A stretch of 36,991 nt of DNA from Halorubrum sp. Hd13 (GTDB taxonomy: Archaea; Halobacteriota; Halobacteria; Halobacteriales; Haloferacaceae), in the NCBI RefSeq assembly GCF_002252755.1, contig NZ_NHOY01000019.1:1-36991 (forward strand). Reading direction: 5' to 3'. The position numbers and the translations under genes were made by a program. Positions 16,313-24,690 of the stretch are shown here, piece after piece. The notes below the pieces were generated by a model, which was not told where the DNA came from, made no database searches, and saw nothing but the letters and a program-made list of their open reading frames with translations. Each line of letters begins with the position of its first letter. Positions within the stretch are counted from its first letter, which is position 1.

Positions 16313-17566
16313 GTGGTATCCCGCTCGTCGATCGCCGGAGCCGACTCGGGGATCGTCCGAGAGCGACCCTTCCAGCTGCTGCTTCTCATCAACGTCCTCC
16401 CGCCGCTCGGCACCGCGCTCCTCTCGCCCGTGCTCGGATCGCTCGTCGAGCCGCTCGGGGCGTCGACGGCGAACATCGGGCTCATGATGTCGGCGTTCAC
16501 CGCGCCGTCGATCGTCGTCATCCCGATCGCGGGCGTGATCTCCGACCGGTACGGGCGCCGGCCGGTGTTGCTCTTCGGACTCGTCTGGTTCGGGCTCACC
16601 GGCACCGCCATCGCCTTCGTCTCCGCCTTCGCCGCGGCGCTCGCCCTGCGCGCGCTCCAAGGGATCGGGTTCGCCGCGCTCACGCCGATCATCATCACCA
16701 GCCTCGGCGACCTGTACGCGGGCACGAAGGAGGCGACCGCGCAGGGGCTCCGGTTCACCGGCTCCGGGCTGTCGCAGACGGCGTTCCCGCTGGCCGCCGG
16801 GGTGCTCGTCGGGATGGCGTGGCAGTACCCGTTCCTGCTGTACGCCGTCGCCTTCCCGATCGCGGCGGTCGTCTACCTGTACTTCGAGGAGCCGCTCGAT
16901 AGCGAGGCGGCGGACGATGGTTCGGAGGCGGGGATCCGGGCGCAGATCGGAGACATGCGCGCGCTCGTCGCGCACCGCCGGGCGTGGACGATGGTCGTGG
17001 CGCGCGGGAGCGCGAACGTCGCGTGGTTCGGCTTCCTCACGTACAACTCGATCCTCGTCGTCAACGTGCTCGGCTACACGCCGGCGGAGGCGGGGGTCCT
17101 CGCGGCGGTCGCGAGCCTCACGTACGCGCTCGCCGCGACGCAGGCCGGGCGGATCGCCTCCCTGTTCGACGACCGGCTCTACCCGCTCGTCGCCACGAAC
17201 CTGTCGATGGGCGCCGGGCTCGCGCTAGCGTTCCTCGCGCGATCGTTCGCGGTCGCCGCCGTCGGCGTCGTGTTCATGGGGATCGGGTTCGGGCTCGTGC
17301 TCTCCATCTACCGGAGCGTCATCACGACGCTCCCGCCCGCGGACCTGCGCGGCGGACTGGTCAGCCTCGGCGAGGGGAGCGGGCGCGCGGCGGCGACGGC
17401 GACCCCGGTGGTCATGGGCGTCGCCGTCGCGGTCGCGACCCGCCCGCTCGGGTTCGAGGCGGCGGTCCGCGCGGTCGGCGCCGGCACCGGCCTCGTCGGC
17501 GCGGGCGTCGGGATCGGCTGCCTGCTCCTGATGAGCGCGTCGCCGCCGATCCGGATGGGGGAGTAG
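16313..17566 (+). CDS. Major facilitator superfamily transporter
   Basis: A 417-residue polytopic carrier. The first helix begins at about residue 17 (FQLLLLINVLPPLGTALLSPVL). The MFS motif A is seen as DRYGRRPVLLF after helix 2. Roughly twelve hydrophobic segments are separated by a central hydrophilic loop (about 195-225, acidic). The GTG start at 16313 fits a leaderless transcript from the TATA box at 16283; upstream in-frame codons would give an unlikely Arg/Pro-rich extension. Placement beside iclR and a catabolic cluster suggests it moves an organic acid or sugar acid. The substrate and direction are not visible from sequence. Confidence 0.85.
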   Translation: MVSRSSIAGADSGIVRERPFQLLLLINVLPPLGTALLSPVLGSLVEPLGASTANIGLMMSAFTAPSIVVIPIAGVISDRYGRRPVLLFGLVWFGLTGTAIAFVSAFAAALALRALQGIGFAALTPIIITSLGDLYAGTKEATAQGLRFTGSGLSQTAFPLAAGVLVGMAWQYPFLLYAVAFPIAAVVYLYFEEPLDSEAADDGSEAGIRAQIGDMRALVAHRRAWTMVVARGSANVAWFGFLTYNSILVVNVLGYTPAEAGVLAAVASLTYALAATQAGRIASLFDDRLYPLVATNLSMGAGLALAFLARSFAVAAVGVVFMGIGFGLVLSIYRSVITTLPPADLRGGLVSLGEGSGRAAATATPVVMGVAVAVATRPLGFEAAVRAVGAGTGLVGAGVGIGCLLLMSASPPIRMGE

Positions 17567-17580
17567 CTCCGGGGGACCGC

Positions 17581-17664
17581 GACGGACGCGGGCCGACGCC
17601 GCCGACGGACGCGGGCCGACGCCGCCGACGACCGCGGGCCGACGCCGCCGACGACCGCGACCCC
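17581..17664. repeat. Tandem repeat, 23-bp unit, about 3.5 copies
   Basis: Units start at 17581, 17604 and 17627. The first two are identical (GACGGACGCGGGCCGACGCC then GCC). The third differs by two bases (GACGACC in place of GACGGAC) and a fourth is partial. The repeat fills nearly all the space between the MFS stop and the next gene's TATA box. It looks like a recent slippage expansion. Confidence 0.75.
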
Positions 17665-17667
17665 GGG

Positions 17668-17673
17668 TACTTT
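17668..17673 (+). promoter_or_regulatory. TATA-like box of the D-2-hydroxyacid dehydrogenase gene
   Basis: TACTTT lies about 28 bases before the ATG at 17699, just after the 23-base tandem repeat. The spacing supports that ATG over an in-frame TTG at 17672. Confidence 0.4.
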
Positions 17674-17698
17674 GTCGACCGACCGCGACGCGTGGAGC

Positions 17699-18658
17699 AT
17701 GTCCACTATCGACGTCGCGGTGCTCGACCACGACGCGCACGGAATCCCGGCGGCCGACTACGCGGAGATTCTCGACCGACGCCTCCCCGACCGGGAGGTG
17801 CGCCTCGCCGCGACGCCCGACGACCACCGGCGCTACCTGCGGGAGGCCACCGTCGTTGCCGGGAAGTACATCGACGCCGAGGAGGTGGCGGCCGCCGAGA
17901 ACCTGCGGCTGTTCGCGTGCAACGCCGCCGGCGTCGACCACCTGCCGCTGGACGCGCTCGCCGATCGCGGCGTCGCGGTGACGAACGCGTCGGGCGTCCA
18001 CGGCCCGAACGTCGCCGAGCACGTGCTCGGCTGGGTGCTGACGTTCGCGCGGCGGCTCGACGAGGGGCGCCGCCGCCAGCGGCGCCGGGAGTGGCGCCGA
18101 TTCCAGTCGTTCACGGAACTCGCCGGCAGCACCGTGACCGTCGTCGGCCTGGGTTCGATCGGCGAGACCGTGGTCGAGCGGTTCGAGGGGTTCGACGTCG
18201 ACACGGTCGGCGTCCGCCACACCGTCGAGGACGGGGGACCGACCGACGACGTGGTCGGCTACGACGACCTCGCGGACGTCCTGCCGGGGACCGACGTGCT
18301 CGTCCTCGCGTGTCCGCTCACGGAGACGACAGAGGGGCTGATCGGCGAGCCCGAGCTCGACGCGCTGCCGACGGACGCGATCGTCGTCAACGTCGCGCGC
18401 GGCGGCGTGATCGACACGCCGGCGCTCGTGGACGCGCTGCGGGCGAACGCGCTCCACGGCGCCGCGCTCGACGTCACCGACCCCGAGCCGCTCCCGAGCG
18501 ACCACGACCTGTGGGGGTTCGAGAACGTCTTCCTGACGCCCCACGTCGCGGGCCACACGCCGAGGTACTGGGAGCGGTGCGCCGACGTCCTCGTCGAGAA
18601 CCTCGAGCGGGTCGCCGAGACCGGCGAGTACGAGGGACTGAGAAATCAGGTCGTTTAA
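17699..18658 (+). CDS. D-isomer-specific 2-hydroxyacid dehydrogenase
   Basis: A 319-residue NAD(P)-dependent enzyme interconverting a 2-oxoacid and a D-2-hydroxyacid. The Rossmann motif is GLGSIG (150-155). Catalytic residues are at the family positions: R234 (NVARGG), E263 (DPEP) and H282 (TPHVAGH). An Asp about twenty residues after the glycine motif is part of FDVDTVG, so cofactor preference is uncertain. Possible roles include glyoxylate/hydroxypyruvate reductase or D-lactate dehydrogenase. With a LarA-like racemase and an L-2-hydroxyacid oxidase nearby, it supplies the D-specific side of 2-hydroxyacid metabolism. It converges on gcdH with a 33-base gap. Confidence 0.9.
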   Translation: MSTIDVAVLDHDAHGIPAADYAEILDRRLPDREVRLAATPDDHRRYLREATVVAGKYIDAEEVAAAENLRLFACNAAGVDHLPLDALADRGVAVTNASGVHGPNVAEHVLGWVLTFARRLDEGRRRQRRREWRRFQSFTELAGSTVTVVGLGSIGETVVERFEGFDVDTVGVRHTVEDGGPTDDVVGYDDLADVLPGTDVLVLACPLTETTEGLIGEPELDALPTDAIVVNVARGGVIDTPALVDALRANALHGAALDVTDPEPLPSDHDLWGFENVFLTPHVAGHTPRYWERCADVLVENLERVAETGEYEGLRNQVV

Positions 18659-18691
18659 AAAGGCGCCGTCGGAGACGGAGCGAGCGCCGGA

Positions 18692-19852
18692 CTACTGGTA
18701 CGCCTGTATCCCCGTGATGTCCTCGCCGAGGATCAGCGTGTGGATGTCGTGGGTGCCCTCGTAGGTGTAGACGGTCTCCATGTTCGCCATGTGACGCATC
18801 GGCGAGTAGTCGGCGGTGATCCCGTTGCCGCCGAGCATCTCGCGGGCGATCCGCGACTGGTCGCGCGCCATCCGGACGTTGTTGCGCTTGGCCATCGAGA
18901 CGTGTTGCGGGCGCATCTCGCCCGCCTCCTTGAGGTCGGCGAGCCGGTGGGCGAGCAGCTGCGCGAGCGTGATCTGCGTCGCCATCTCCGCGAGCTTCTG
19001 CTGTTGCATCTGGAAGCCGCCGATCGGCTTCCCGAACTGCTCGCGGTCAGTGGCGTACCCCTTGGCGACCTCGAAGCAGTCCTGCGCGGCGCCGACCGCG
19101 CCCCACGCGATGCCGTAGCGGGCCTGCGTCAGGCACGACAGCGGCCCCTTCATCCCCTCGACGCCGGGGAGGCGGTTCTCGGCGGGGACGCGGACGTCCT
19201 GGAGGCTGATCTCGCCAGTGATCGACGCGCGCAGGCTGAGCTTCTCGTCGATCTTGTTGGTGGTGACGCCGTCGCGGTCGGTCTCGACGAGGAACCCGCG
19301 CACGGGGTTCCCGTCCTCGGTGCGGTCCTTCGCCCAGACGACGGCGACGTCCGAGATCGGGGAGTTCGTGATCCACGTCTTCGAGCCGTTGAGCACGTAG
19401 CCGTCACCGTCGGCCTCGGCGCGCGTCTCCATCGCGGAGGGGTTCGAGCCGTGCTCGGGCTCGGTGAGCCCGAAGCAGCCGACCGCCTCGCCGGTGCCGA
19501 GCTTCGGCAGCCACTCGTCTTTCTGCTCGTCGCTTCCGAAGGCGTGGATCGGGTACATCACCAGCGCGCCCTGCACGCTCGCCATCGAGCGGAGCCCGGA
19601 GTCGCACGCCTCCAGCTCGCGCATCAGCAGGCCGTACGCCGTCTCGCTGACGCCGGGGAGACCGTACCCCTCAAGATTCGGCGCGTAGAATCCCATCTCG
19701 CCCATCTTCGGGATGAGCTCTTCCGGGAACGTGCCGTCGATCCAGTGCTGGCCGATGTCGTCGACCTCGCCGTCGATGAACGACCGGGCGGAGTCGACGA
19801 GCATCCGCTCCTCCTCGGACAGAGTCGACTCCATGTCGAAGTAATCGAGCAT
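18692..19852 (-). CDS. gcdH: Glutaryl-CoA dehydrogenase
   Basis: This 386-residue FAD enzyme of the acyl-CoA dehydrogenase superfamily probably converts glutaryl-CoA to crotonyl-CoA plus CO2. The C-terminal block TYEGTHDIHTLILG with catalytic base E365 is diagnostic for the glutaryl-CoA type. The substrate-carboxylate binding set known from human GCDH (E87, R94, S98, recalled numbering) is matched by E81, R88 and S92 in RELEACDSGLRSMAS. The flavin-contacting segments GCFGLTEPEHGSNP and TWITNSPISD are intact. The ATG at 19852 has a TATA box 26 bases upstream. A long in-frame upstream extension is Arg-rich and non-coding. Other GcdH-like enzymes act on related dicarboxyl-CoAs. Confidence 0.9.
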   Translation of the reverse strand: MLDYFDMESTLSEEERMLVDSARSFIDGEVDDIGQHWIDGTFPEELIPKMGEMGFYAPNLEGYGLPGVSETAYGLLMRELEACDSGLRSMASVQGALVMYPIHAFGSDEQKDEWLPKLGTGEAVGCFGLTEPEHGSNPSAMETRAEADGDGYVLNGSKTWITNSPISDVAVVWAKDRTEDGNPVRGFLVETDRDGVTTNKIDEKLSLRASITGEISLQDVRVPAENRLPGVEGMKGPLSCLTQARYGIAWGAVGAAQDCFEVAKGYATDREQFGKPIGGFQMQQQKLAEMATQITLAQLLAHRLADLKEAGEMRPQHVSMAKRNNVRMARDQSRIAREMLGGNGITADYSPMRHMANMETVYTYEGTHDIHTLILGEDITGIQAYQ

Positions 19853-19873
19853 ACGATCGCTTGCGATCCCAAG

Positions 19874-19882
19874 GATAAATAA
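19874..19882 (-). promoter_or_regulatory. TATA box of gcdH
   Basis: The minus strand reads TTATTTATC centred about 26 bases before the gcdH ATG, a strong haloarchaeal core promoter predicting a leaderless mRNA. It separates gcdH from the two upstream dehydratase-like genes on the same strand. Confidence 0.6.
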
Positions 19883-19980
19883 GTATACTCTTGGCCGGCG
19901 AGCGGCTGGGATCGCGGGTCGCTTCGCGTGTCGATTCGCGGGTCGGGGCGAGTCGAGAGCGCGCCTGCGACGGGCGCGGC

Positions 19981-21198
19981 TCAGAACCCGTCGGTCCCCT
20001 CGAGAAGGTGCGCCTCGACGACGTCCATATCGAGCTCGATCCCGAGCCCGGGGGCCTCCGGCACCGCGATTCGCCCGTCCTCGATCAGCGGCTCGTCGCG
20101 CGCCAGCAGGTCGTCCCACCAGTCGACCTCCAGCGCGTGGTACTCCAGCAGGTCGAAGTTCGGCGTGGCCGCGCCGAGGTGGACGCAGGCCATCGTCCCC
20201 ACCGGGCTACAGACGTTGTGCGGGGACATCGGCATGTAGTTCTCCTCGGCGCGGTCGGCGATCCGCGTCGTCTCCGTGAGCCCGCCCACCGTCGCCGGGT
20301 CGGGGGTGACGACGTCGACGCCGTGCTCGTAGATCAGGTCCGACAGCTCGAAGACGCGGAAGCGGTTCTCGCCGGTCGCGACCGGGGTGCGCGTCGCCTT
20401 CGTCACCTCCTTCTGGGCGTCCATGTTCTCCGGCGGGATCAGGTCCTCTAACCACATCAGGTCGAACTCCTCTAACTCGTGGGCGAGCCGCTTCGCGCTC
20501 TCGACGGAGTAGTCCCAGTGGCAGTCGAACGCGAGGTCGACGTCGTAGCCGATCTCCTCGCGCACGGCCGCGACGATTTCCTTCTTCTCCCGGATCGCCG
20601 CGTTCGTCAGGCGCCCGTTGTACGGGTCGTTCTCGTTGTCGGCCGGCAGGTCGAGGTCGAACTTCAGCGCCGAAAAGCCCATGTCGGTGACGCGGGCGGC
20701 CTCGGCGGCGTACGCCTCGGGGGAGTACGCCTCGGCGTCGGCGTAGGCGGTCGCGCCGTCCTCGACCGCGTACGCCTCGCCGGCGTGGCAGTCGCAGTAG
20801 AGCCGGACCTCGTCGCGGTACTTCGAGCCGAGCAGCTGGTAGACGGGGAGGCCGAGGATCTTCCCGGCGGCGTCCAACAGCGCGATCTCGATGCCGGAGG
20901 CCGCGGTGACGACCTTCCCGGTCGTGCCGCCGTGGCCCGACATCTCTTGGAAGATGTACCGAACCAGGCGCTCGACGTCGAGGGGGTTCTCGCCGACGAG
21001 GAACCGGTTCGTGTACTCGACGAGCTCCGGGACGCCGCCGCCGCGGTACGCCTCGCCGATGCCGGTGACGCCGGCGTCGGTCTCCACTCTGATCAGGTTC
21101 CACTCGAAGTTCCCCTCGACGACGCAGGCGTCGAGGCCGGTGATCTGTACGTCTCGGTCCGGGTCGCGGGTGTCGATCTGGTCTGAGTAGTCTCGCAT
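19981..21198 (-). CDS. Enolase-superfamily acid-sugar dehydratase (galactonate/gluconate dehydratase type)
   Basis: This 405-residue enzyme of the mandelate racemase subgroup probably dehydrates an aldonic acid to a 2-keto-3-deoxy acid. K179 (ALKFD) is the catalytic lysine. The metal ligands are D225, E251 and E277. The DxH signature at D225-H227 (DCHWDY) is typical of acid-sugar dehydratases. The general acid/base pair is D300 and H327 (MSPHN). An N-terminal capping domain covers about 18-135. Haloarchaeal xylonate, arabinonate and gluconate dehydratases belong to this group; which sugar acid is used is not resolvable. It follows the second enolase-superfamily gene by 28 bases and is surely co-transcribed. 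Confidence 0.88.
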   Translation of the reverse strand: MRDYSDQIDTRDPDRDVQITGLDACVVEGNFEWNLIRVETDAGVTGIGEAYRGGGVPELVEYTNRFLVGENPLDVERLVRYIFQEMSGHGGTTGKVVTAASGIEIALLDAAGKILGLPVYQLLGSKYRDEVRLYCDCHAGEAYAVEDGATAYADAEAYSPEAYAAEAARVTDMGFSALKFDLDLPADNENDPYNGRLTNAAIREKKEIVAAVREEIGYDVDLAFDCHWDYSVESAKRLAHELEEFDLMWLEDLIPPENMDAQKEVTKATRTPVATGENRFRVFELSDLIYEHGVDVVTPDPATVGGLTETTRIADRAEENYMPMSPHNVCSPVGTMACVHLGAATPNFDLLEYHALEVDWWDDLLARDEPLIEDGRIAVPEAPGLGIELDMDVVEAHLLEGTDGF

Positions 21199-21226
21199 GT
21201 GTCTGGTTGAGTGATATTTGTCGGGG

Positions 21227-22336
21227 TCAGTCGTCTCTGAATCGCTCCAGCGCGTCCTCGTCGAGCGGCACGCCGTGGCCGGGGCGGTCGGGGAGGTCGA
21301 TCATCCCGTCGTCGCCGGGCGTCACGGGGTCGGCGACGACGTCGTCGAACGCCTTCACGTCCATGTCGCGGTAGAAGTACTCCACCCAGAGGCCGTTCTC
21401 GATGGCCCCGAGCAGCGACGCGTGGATGTTCCAGTTGTAGTGGGGCGCGATGGGGATGTCGTACGCCGAGGCGTGGTTCGCGATCTTCAGCCACTCCGTG
21501 ACCCCGCCGCAGACGGTGACGTCGGGCTGGAGGATCGTCGCCGCGCCCGTGTCGGCGAGGCGGGCGAAGTTGTGCCGCGTCCCCTCCAGTTCGCCTGTGG
21601 CGACGGGGTAGTCGATCCCGTCGTTCACCTCGGCCATCGTGTCGACGCGGTCGATCATCACGGGCTCCTCGATGAAGTACGGGTCGTACGGCTCGAACGC
21701 CCGGCAGTTGCGGAGCGCCTCGGTGCTGGAGCCCCAGACGCCGTTGGCGTCGAGCAGGAGGGTACGCTCGTCGCCGATCTCGTCGCGCACCGCGGCGACG
21801 CGCTCGGCCTCCTCGTCGGCCGACAGGCGCCCGACCTTCATCTTCACGACGTCGTGGCCCTCGTCGAGGTAGCGCCGCATCTCGTCACGGAGCGCCTCGT
21901 GGCCCTTGTCGTCGCGGTAGTAGCCGCCGCTGGCGTACGACGGGACCGACTCCGAGTGCCCGCCGAGCAGCTTGTGGAGGGGCATGTCTGCCGCCTTCGC
22001 CTTCGCGTCCCAGAGCGCGATGTCGACCGTGGAGATGGCGCGCAAGAAGAGACCGGTCCGACCGATCTGGACGTTCCCCTCGTACATCTCGTGCCACAGG
22101 CGCTCGGTGTCGCGGGGGTCCTCGCCGACGAGGATCGGTTCGAGCAGCGACTCGACCGCGTCGGCGATGAGGCCGGCCCCCTCGTACCCCAGCGAGTAGC
22201 CGACCCCCTCGTGACCGGTGTCCGTTCGCACGTACGTGATCGCGTGGTCCCGGTAGGTGAGCGTCCGGTTGGAGAAGGAGACGGGCGACTCCAGCGGCAG
22301 CTTGATCGGGAACGACTCGACTTCGGTTATCTGCAT
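21227..22336 (-). CDS. Mandelate racemase/muconate lactonizing enzyme family protein
   Basis: A 369-residue enolase-superfamily enzyme. The active site contains the KxK pair K165/K167 (VVKMKVG), metal ligands D196, E223 and E249, and the D272/H299 dyad (APHYNWNIH). This set marks the mandelate racemase subgroup, which includes racemases and acid-sugar dehydratases. It is clearly a different specificity from its downstream neighbour (KMK versus KxD; no DxH). The start at 22336 follows a weak TATA-like CTACTTGTA about 27 bases upstream, which is flanked by 5-base inverted arms ACGGG/CCCGT (22354, 22371). It heads a two-gene operon and is divergent from the LarA-like gene. Confidence 0.87.
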   Translation of the reverse strand: MQITEVESFPIKLPLESPVSFSNRTLTYRDHAITYVRTDTGHEGVGYSLGYEGAGLIADAVESLLEPILVGEDPRDTERLWHEMYEGNVQIGRTGLFLRAISTVDIALWDAKAKAADMPLHKLLGGHSESVPSYASGGYYRDDKGHEALRDEMRRYLDEGHDVVKMKVGRLSADEEAERVAAVRDEIGDERTLLLDANGVWGSSTEALRNCRAFEPYDPYFIEEPVMIDRVDTMAEVNDGIDYPVATGELEGTRHNFARLADTGAATILQPDVTVCGGVTEWLKIANHASAYDIPIAPHYNWNIHASLLGAIENGLWVEYFYRDMDVKAFDDVVADPVTPGDDGMIDLPDRPGHGVPLDEDALERFRDD

Positions 22337-22429
22337 ACGTGCAGCGGCGTCACACGGGTACAAGTAGACCCCCGTATCGGCAACACTCTCAGGCGCGGTG
22401 CCGACCGCAGCCGCGCCGACCACCCGCAG

Positions 22430-22437
22430 TTTTTGTA
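22430..22437 (+). promoter_or_regulatory. TATA-like box of the LarA-like gene
   Basis: TTTTTGTA centred about 26 bases before the ATG at 22460. It rejects the long in-frame upstream extension and indicates a leaderless transcript. Confidence 0.5.
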
Positions 22438-22459
22438 TCGTCGCCACGAGGGGGCCCAC

Positions 22460-23812
22460 ATGGAGTTCCCCGACCGATCCGACGTCGACGGGCTCATCGA
22501 CCCGCAGCCGCTCCCGGGGTTCGCGCGGGTGCGGTACGAGCCGGAGACCGAACGCCTCGACGACCCCGTCGGGGCGGCGCGCGAGGCGCTCGGCTCGCTC
22601 GACCTCGACGGCCTCCCCGCGGGCGCGACCGTGGCCGTCGGGGTCGGCAGCCGCGGGATCGACCGGATCGACGAGGTCGCGGCGGCGGTCGTCGACGAGG
22701 TCGCCGAGCGCGGGTTCGACCCCGTGGTCGTCCCCGCGATGGGCAGCCACGGCGGCGCGACGGCCGAGGGACAGCGCGAGGTGCTGGAGGCGCTCGGGAT
22801 CACGGAGGAGACGGTCGGCGCCCCGATCGACGCGCGGATGGCCGCCGAAGCGCTGGCGACGGCGCCCGTGGGCGACGTCGACATGCCGGTGTACTTCTCG
22901 GAGGCGGCGCTCGCGGCCGACGCCGCCCTCGTCGTGAACCGCGTGAAGGCCCACACCAACTTCACCGGGCCGATCGAGAGCGGGCTCGCGAAGATGACCG
23001 TCGTCGGGCTCGGCAAGCAGCGCGGCGCCAAGTCGTTCCACTCGACGGCGATCGCCGAGGGGTACGTCGAGACGCTGACCGCCGCGCTCGACGTTATCGA
23101 GCGCGAGACGCCGCTGATCGGCGGGATCGCGCTCGTCGAGAACTTCGAGGAGGAGGTCGGGCACCTAGCGGCCGTCCCCGCGGGGTCGTTCCTCGACCGC
23201 GAACCGGAGCTGTTGGAGCGCGCGTACGAGGAGATGCCGACGCTCCCGATCGACGACGTCGACCTCCTCGTCATCGACGAGATCGGCAAGGAGATATCCG
23301 GCGCCGGGATGGACACGAACGTCATCGGGCGCTACCGCGTCCTCAACGCGCCCGACCCCGAGACCCCCGACATCGACCTCATCTACGTGCGGGGGCTGAC
23401 CGAGGCGACGAAGGGGAACGGCAACGGGATCGGCCTCGCCGACCTCACCCGGCGGGCCGCGGTCGACCAGCTCGACCTGAAGAAGACGTACGCGAACGCG
23501 CTCACGAGCGGGTCGCTCTCGAAGTCGAAGCTCCCCGTGGTGGCGCCCGACGACGAGTTCGCGCTCCGGACCGCGCTGGCGGCGCTCGGGGGGTACGACC
23601 CCGAGACCGTCCGGATCGTCTGGGTCCAGAACACGCAGGACCTCGGGGAGCTCCTGGTCTCCGACGCCGCCGTCGACGACCTCCCGGAGGCGGCGACGGT
23701 GGTCGGCCGCGAGACGGTGGGGTTCGACGACGGGACGGCGGGGTTCGAGGACGCGGCGGGTGAGGTCGACGCCGAACCGGCGACCGACCCGTCGGGCGGT
23801 CCGGACGCATAG
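22460..23812 (+). CDS. LarA-like (DUF2088) 2-hydroxyacid racemase-family protein
   Basis: A 450-residue member of the lactate racemase superfamily. In LarA a nickel-pincer nucleotide bound to a lysine takes hydride from the C2 of a 2-hydroxyacid. Candidate equivalents of LarA residues (H108, H174, K184, H200, recalled) are H97 (MGSHGG), H165 (RVKAHT), K178 (GLAKM) and H194 (KSFHS). The K-to-H spacing of 16 is the same. The core NRVKAHTNFTGPIESG is typical of the broad DUF2088 group, whose members racemize or epimerize varied 2-hydroxyacids or remain unstudied. The C-terminal ~25 residues are an acidic, probably disordered tail. The LarB, LarC and LarE cofactor-making genes are not in the window. 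Confidence 0.85.
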   Translation: MEFPDRSDVDGLIDPQPLPGFARVRYEPETERLDDPVGAAREALGSLDLDGLPAGATVAVGVGSRGIDRIDEVAAAVVDEVAERGFDPVVVPAMGSHGGATAEGQREVLEALGITEETVGAPIDARMAAEALATAPVGDVDMPVYFSEAALAADAALVVNRVKAHTNFTGPIESGLAKMTVVGLGKQRGAKSFHSTAIAEGYVETLTAALDVIERETPLIGGIALVENFEEEVGHLAAVPAGSFLDREPELLERAYEEMPTLPIDDVDLLVIDEIGKEISGAGMDTNVIGRYRVLNAPDPETPDIDLIYVRGLTEATKGNGNGIGLADLTRRAAVDQLDLKKTYANALTSGSLSKSKLPVVAPDDEFALRTALAALGGYDPETVRIVWVQNTQDLGELLVSDAAVDDLPEAATVVGRETVGFDDGTAGFEDAAGEVDAEPATDPSGGPDA

Positions 23813-23901
23813 CGCCCCGACCGCGGTCGCCTCGTCCGACGGATTCCCGTCCCCTTGCCTGTAGGGAAACGTTTTCACGCCGCACTCGGGATGGGTGAGG
23901 C

Positions 23902-24690
23902 ATGGACCTACAGATCGACGGGAACGCGGCCCTCGTCACGGCGTCGTCCAGCGGACTCGGCAAGGCATCGGCGAAGGCGTTGGCCCGCGAGGGCGTCGAC
24001 GTCGTCATCAACGGCCGCGACGAGGAGCGGCTGGCGGCCGCGAAAGAGGAGGTCGAGGCGGTCGCGACCGGCGAGGTCGTCGCGCAGTCCGCCGACCTGA
24101 CCGACGCCGACGAGGTCGCGGCGCTCGTGGAGACGACCGTCGACGAGTTCGGCACGATCGACCACCTGGTGACGAGCGCGGGCGGCCCGCCCTCGGGCGC
24201 ATTCCTCGACACCGACGACGAGGACTGGCAGCACGCCTACGACCTGCTCGTGATGAGCGTCGTCCGGCTGGCGCGGGAGTCGTACCCGCACCTCAAGGAG
24301 GGCGACGGCGGCACGATCGTCAACATCACCTCCCGGAGCGTGAAGGAGGCAATCGACAGCCTCGTGCTGTCGAACGCCGTCCGGATGAGCGTCATCGGGT
24401 TGGAGAAGACGCTCTCGAAGGAGTTCGCGCCGGAGGTGCGCGCGAACGCCGTCCTGCCCGGCCCCCACGAGACGAGCCGCATCCGCGACCTCGTCGAGGC
24501 CGCCGTCGAGCGCGGCGACTACGACTCCTACGAGGAGGGGCTCGACGACTGGGCCGGGAACCCGCTGGAACGCATCGGCGACCCGATGGAGCTCGGCAAC
24601 ACCGTCGCGTTCCTCTCGTCGCCGAAGTCCGGCTACGTCAACGGCACCGCGCTCCCGATCGACGGCGGCTCGACCGGAGCGAACTTATGA
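23902..24690 (+). CDS. SDR-family protein with replaced catalytic Tyr and Lys
   Basis: A 262-residue Rossmann-fold protein of the FabG-like SDR group. The cofactor motif is TASSSGLG (13-20), where the first Gly of TGxxxGxG is Ala. S144 sits at the catalytic Ser position, but YxxxK is replaced: aligning on VIGLEK places S157 at the Tyr site and R161 at the Lys site. The rest (TSAGG, PGPHET, YVNGTALPIDGG) is intact, so this is a real gene of a divergent subgroup rather than a broken one. It may use other chemistry or a different base. GTTTTCA at 23871 is a weak TATA. Its stop overlaps the cupin start by 4 bases (ATGA), so the two are coupled. Confidence 0.88.
   Translation: MDLQIDGNAALVTASSSGLGKASAKALAREGVDVVINGRDEERLAAAKEEVEAVATGEVVAQSADLTDADEVAALVETTVDEFGTIDHLVTSAGGPPSGAFLDTDDEDWQHAYDLLVMSVVRLARESYPHLKEGDGGTIVNITSRSVKEAIDSLVLSNAVRMSVIGLEKTLSKEFAPEVRANAVLPGPHETSRIRDLVEAAVERGDYDSYEEGLDDWAGNPLERIGDPMELGNTVAFLSSPKSGYVNGTALPIDGGSTGANL

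Noticed and set aside
19853-20119. Upstream extension of glutaryl-CoA dehydrogenase
   Set aside because: It is Arg-rich and would overlap the neighbouring dehydratase gene. A strong TATA box 26 bases before 19852 supports the short start.
21218-22459. Long plus-strand open frame joined in frame to the LarA-like gene
   Set aside because: It lies opposite the second enolase-superfamily gene, whose active-site residues are all intact. The leaderless promoter at 22430 places the real start at 22460.
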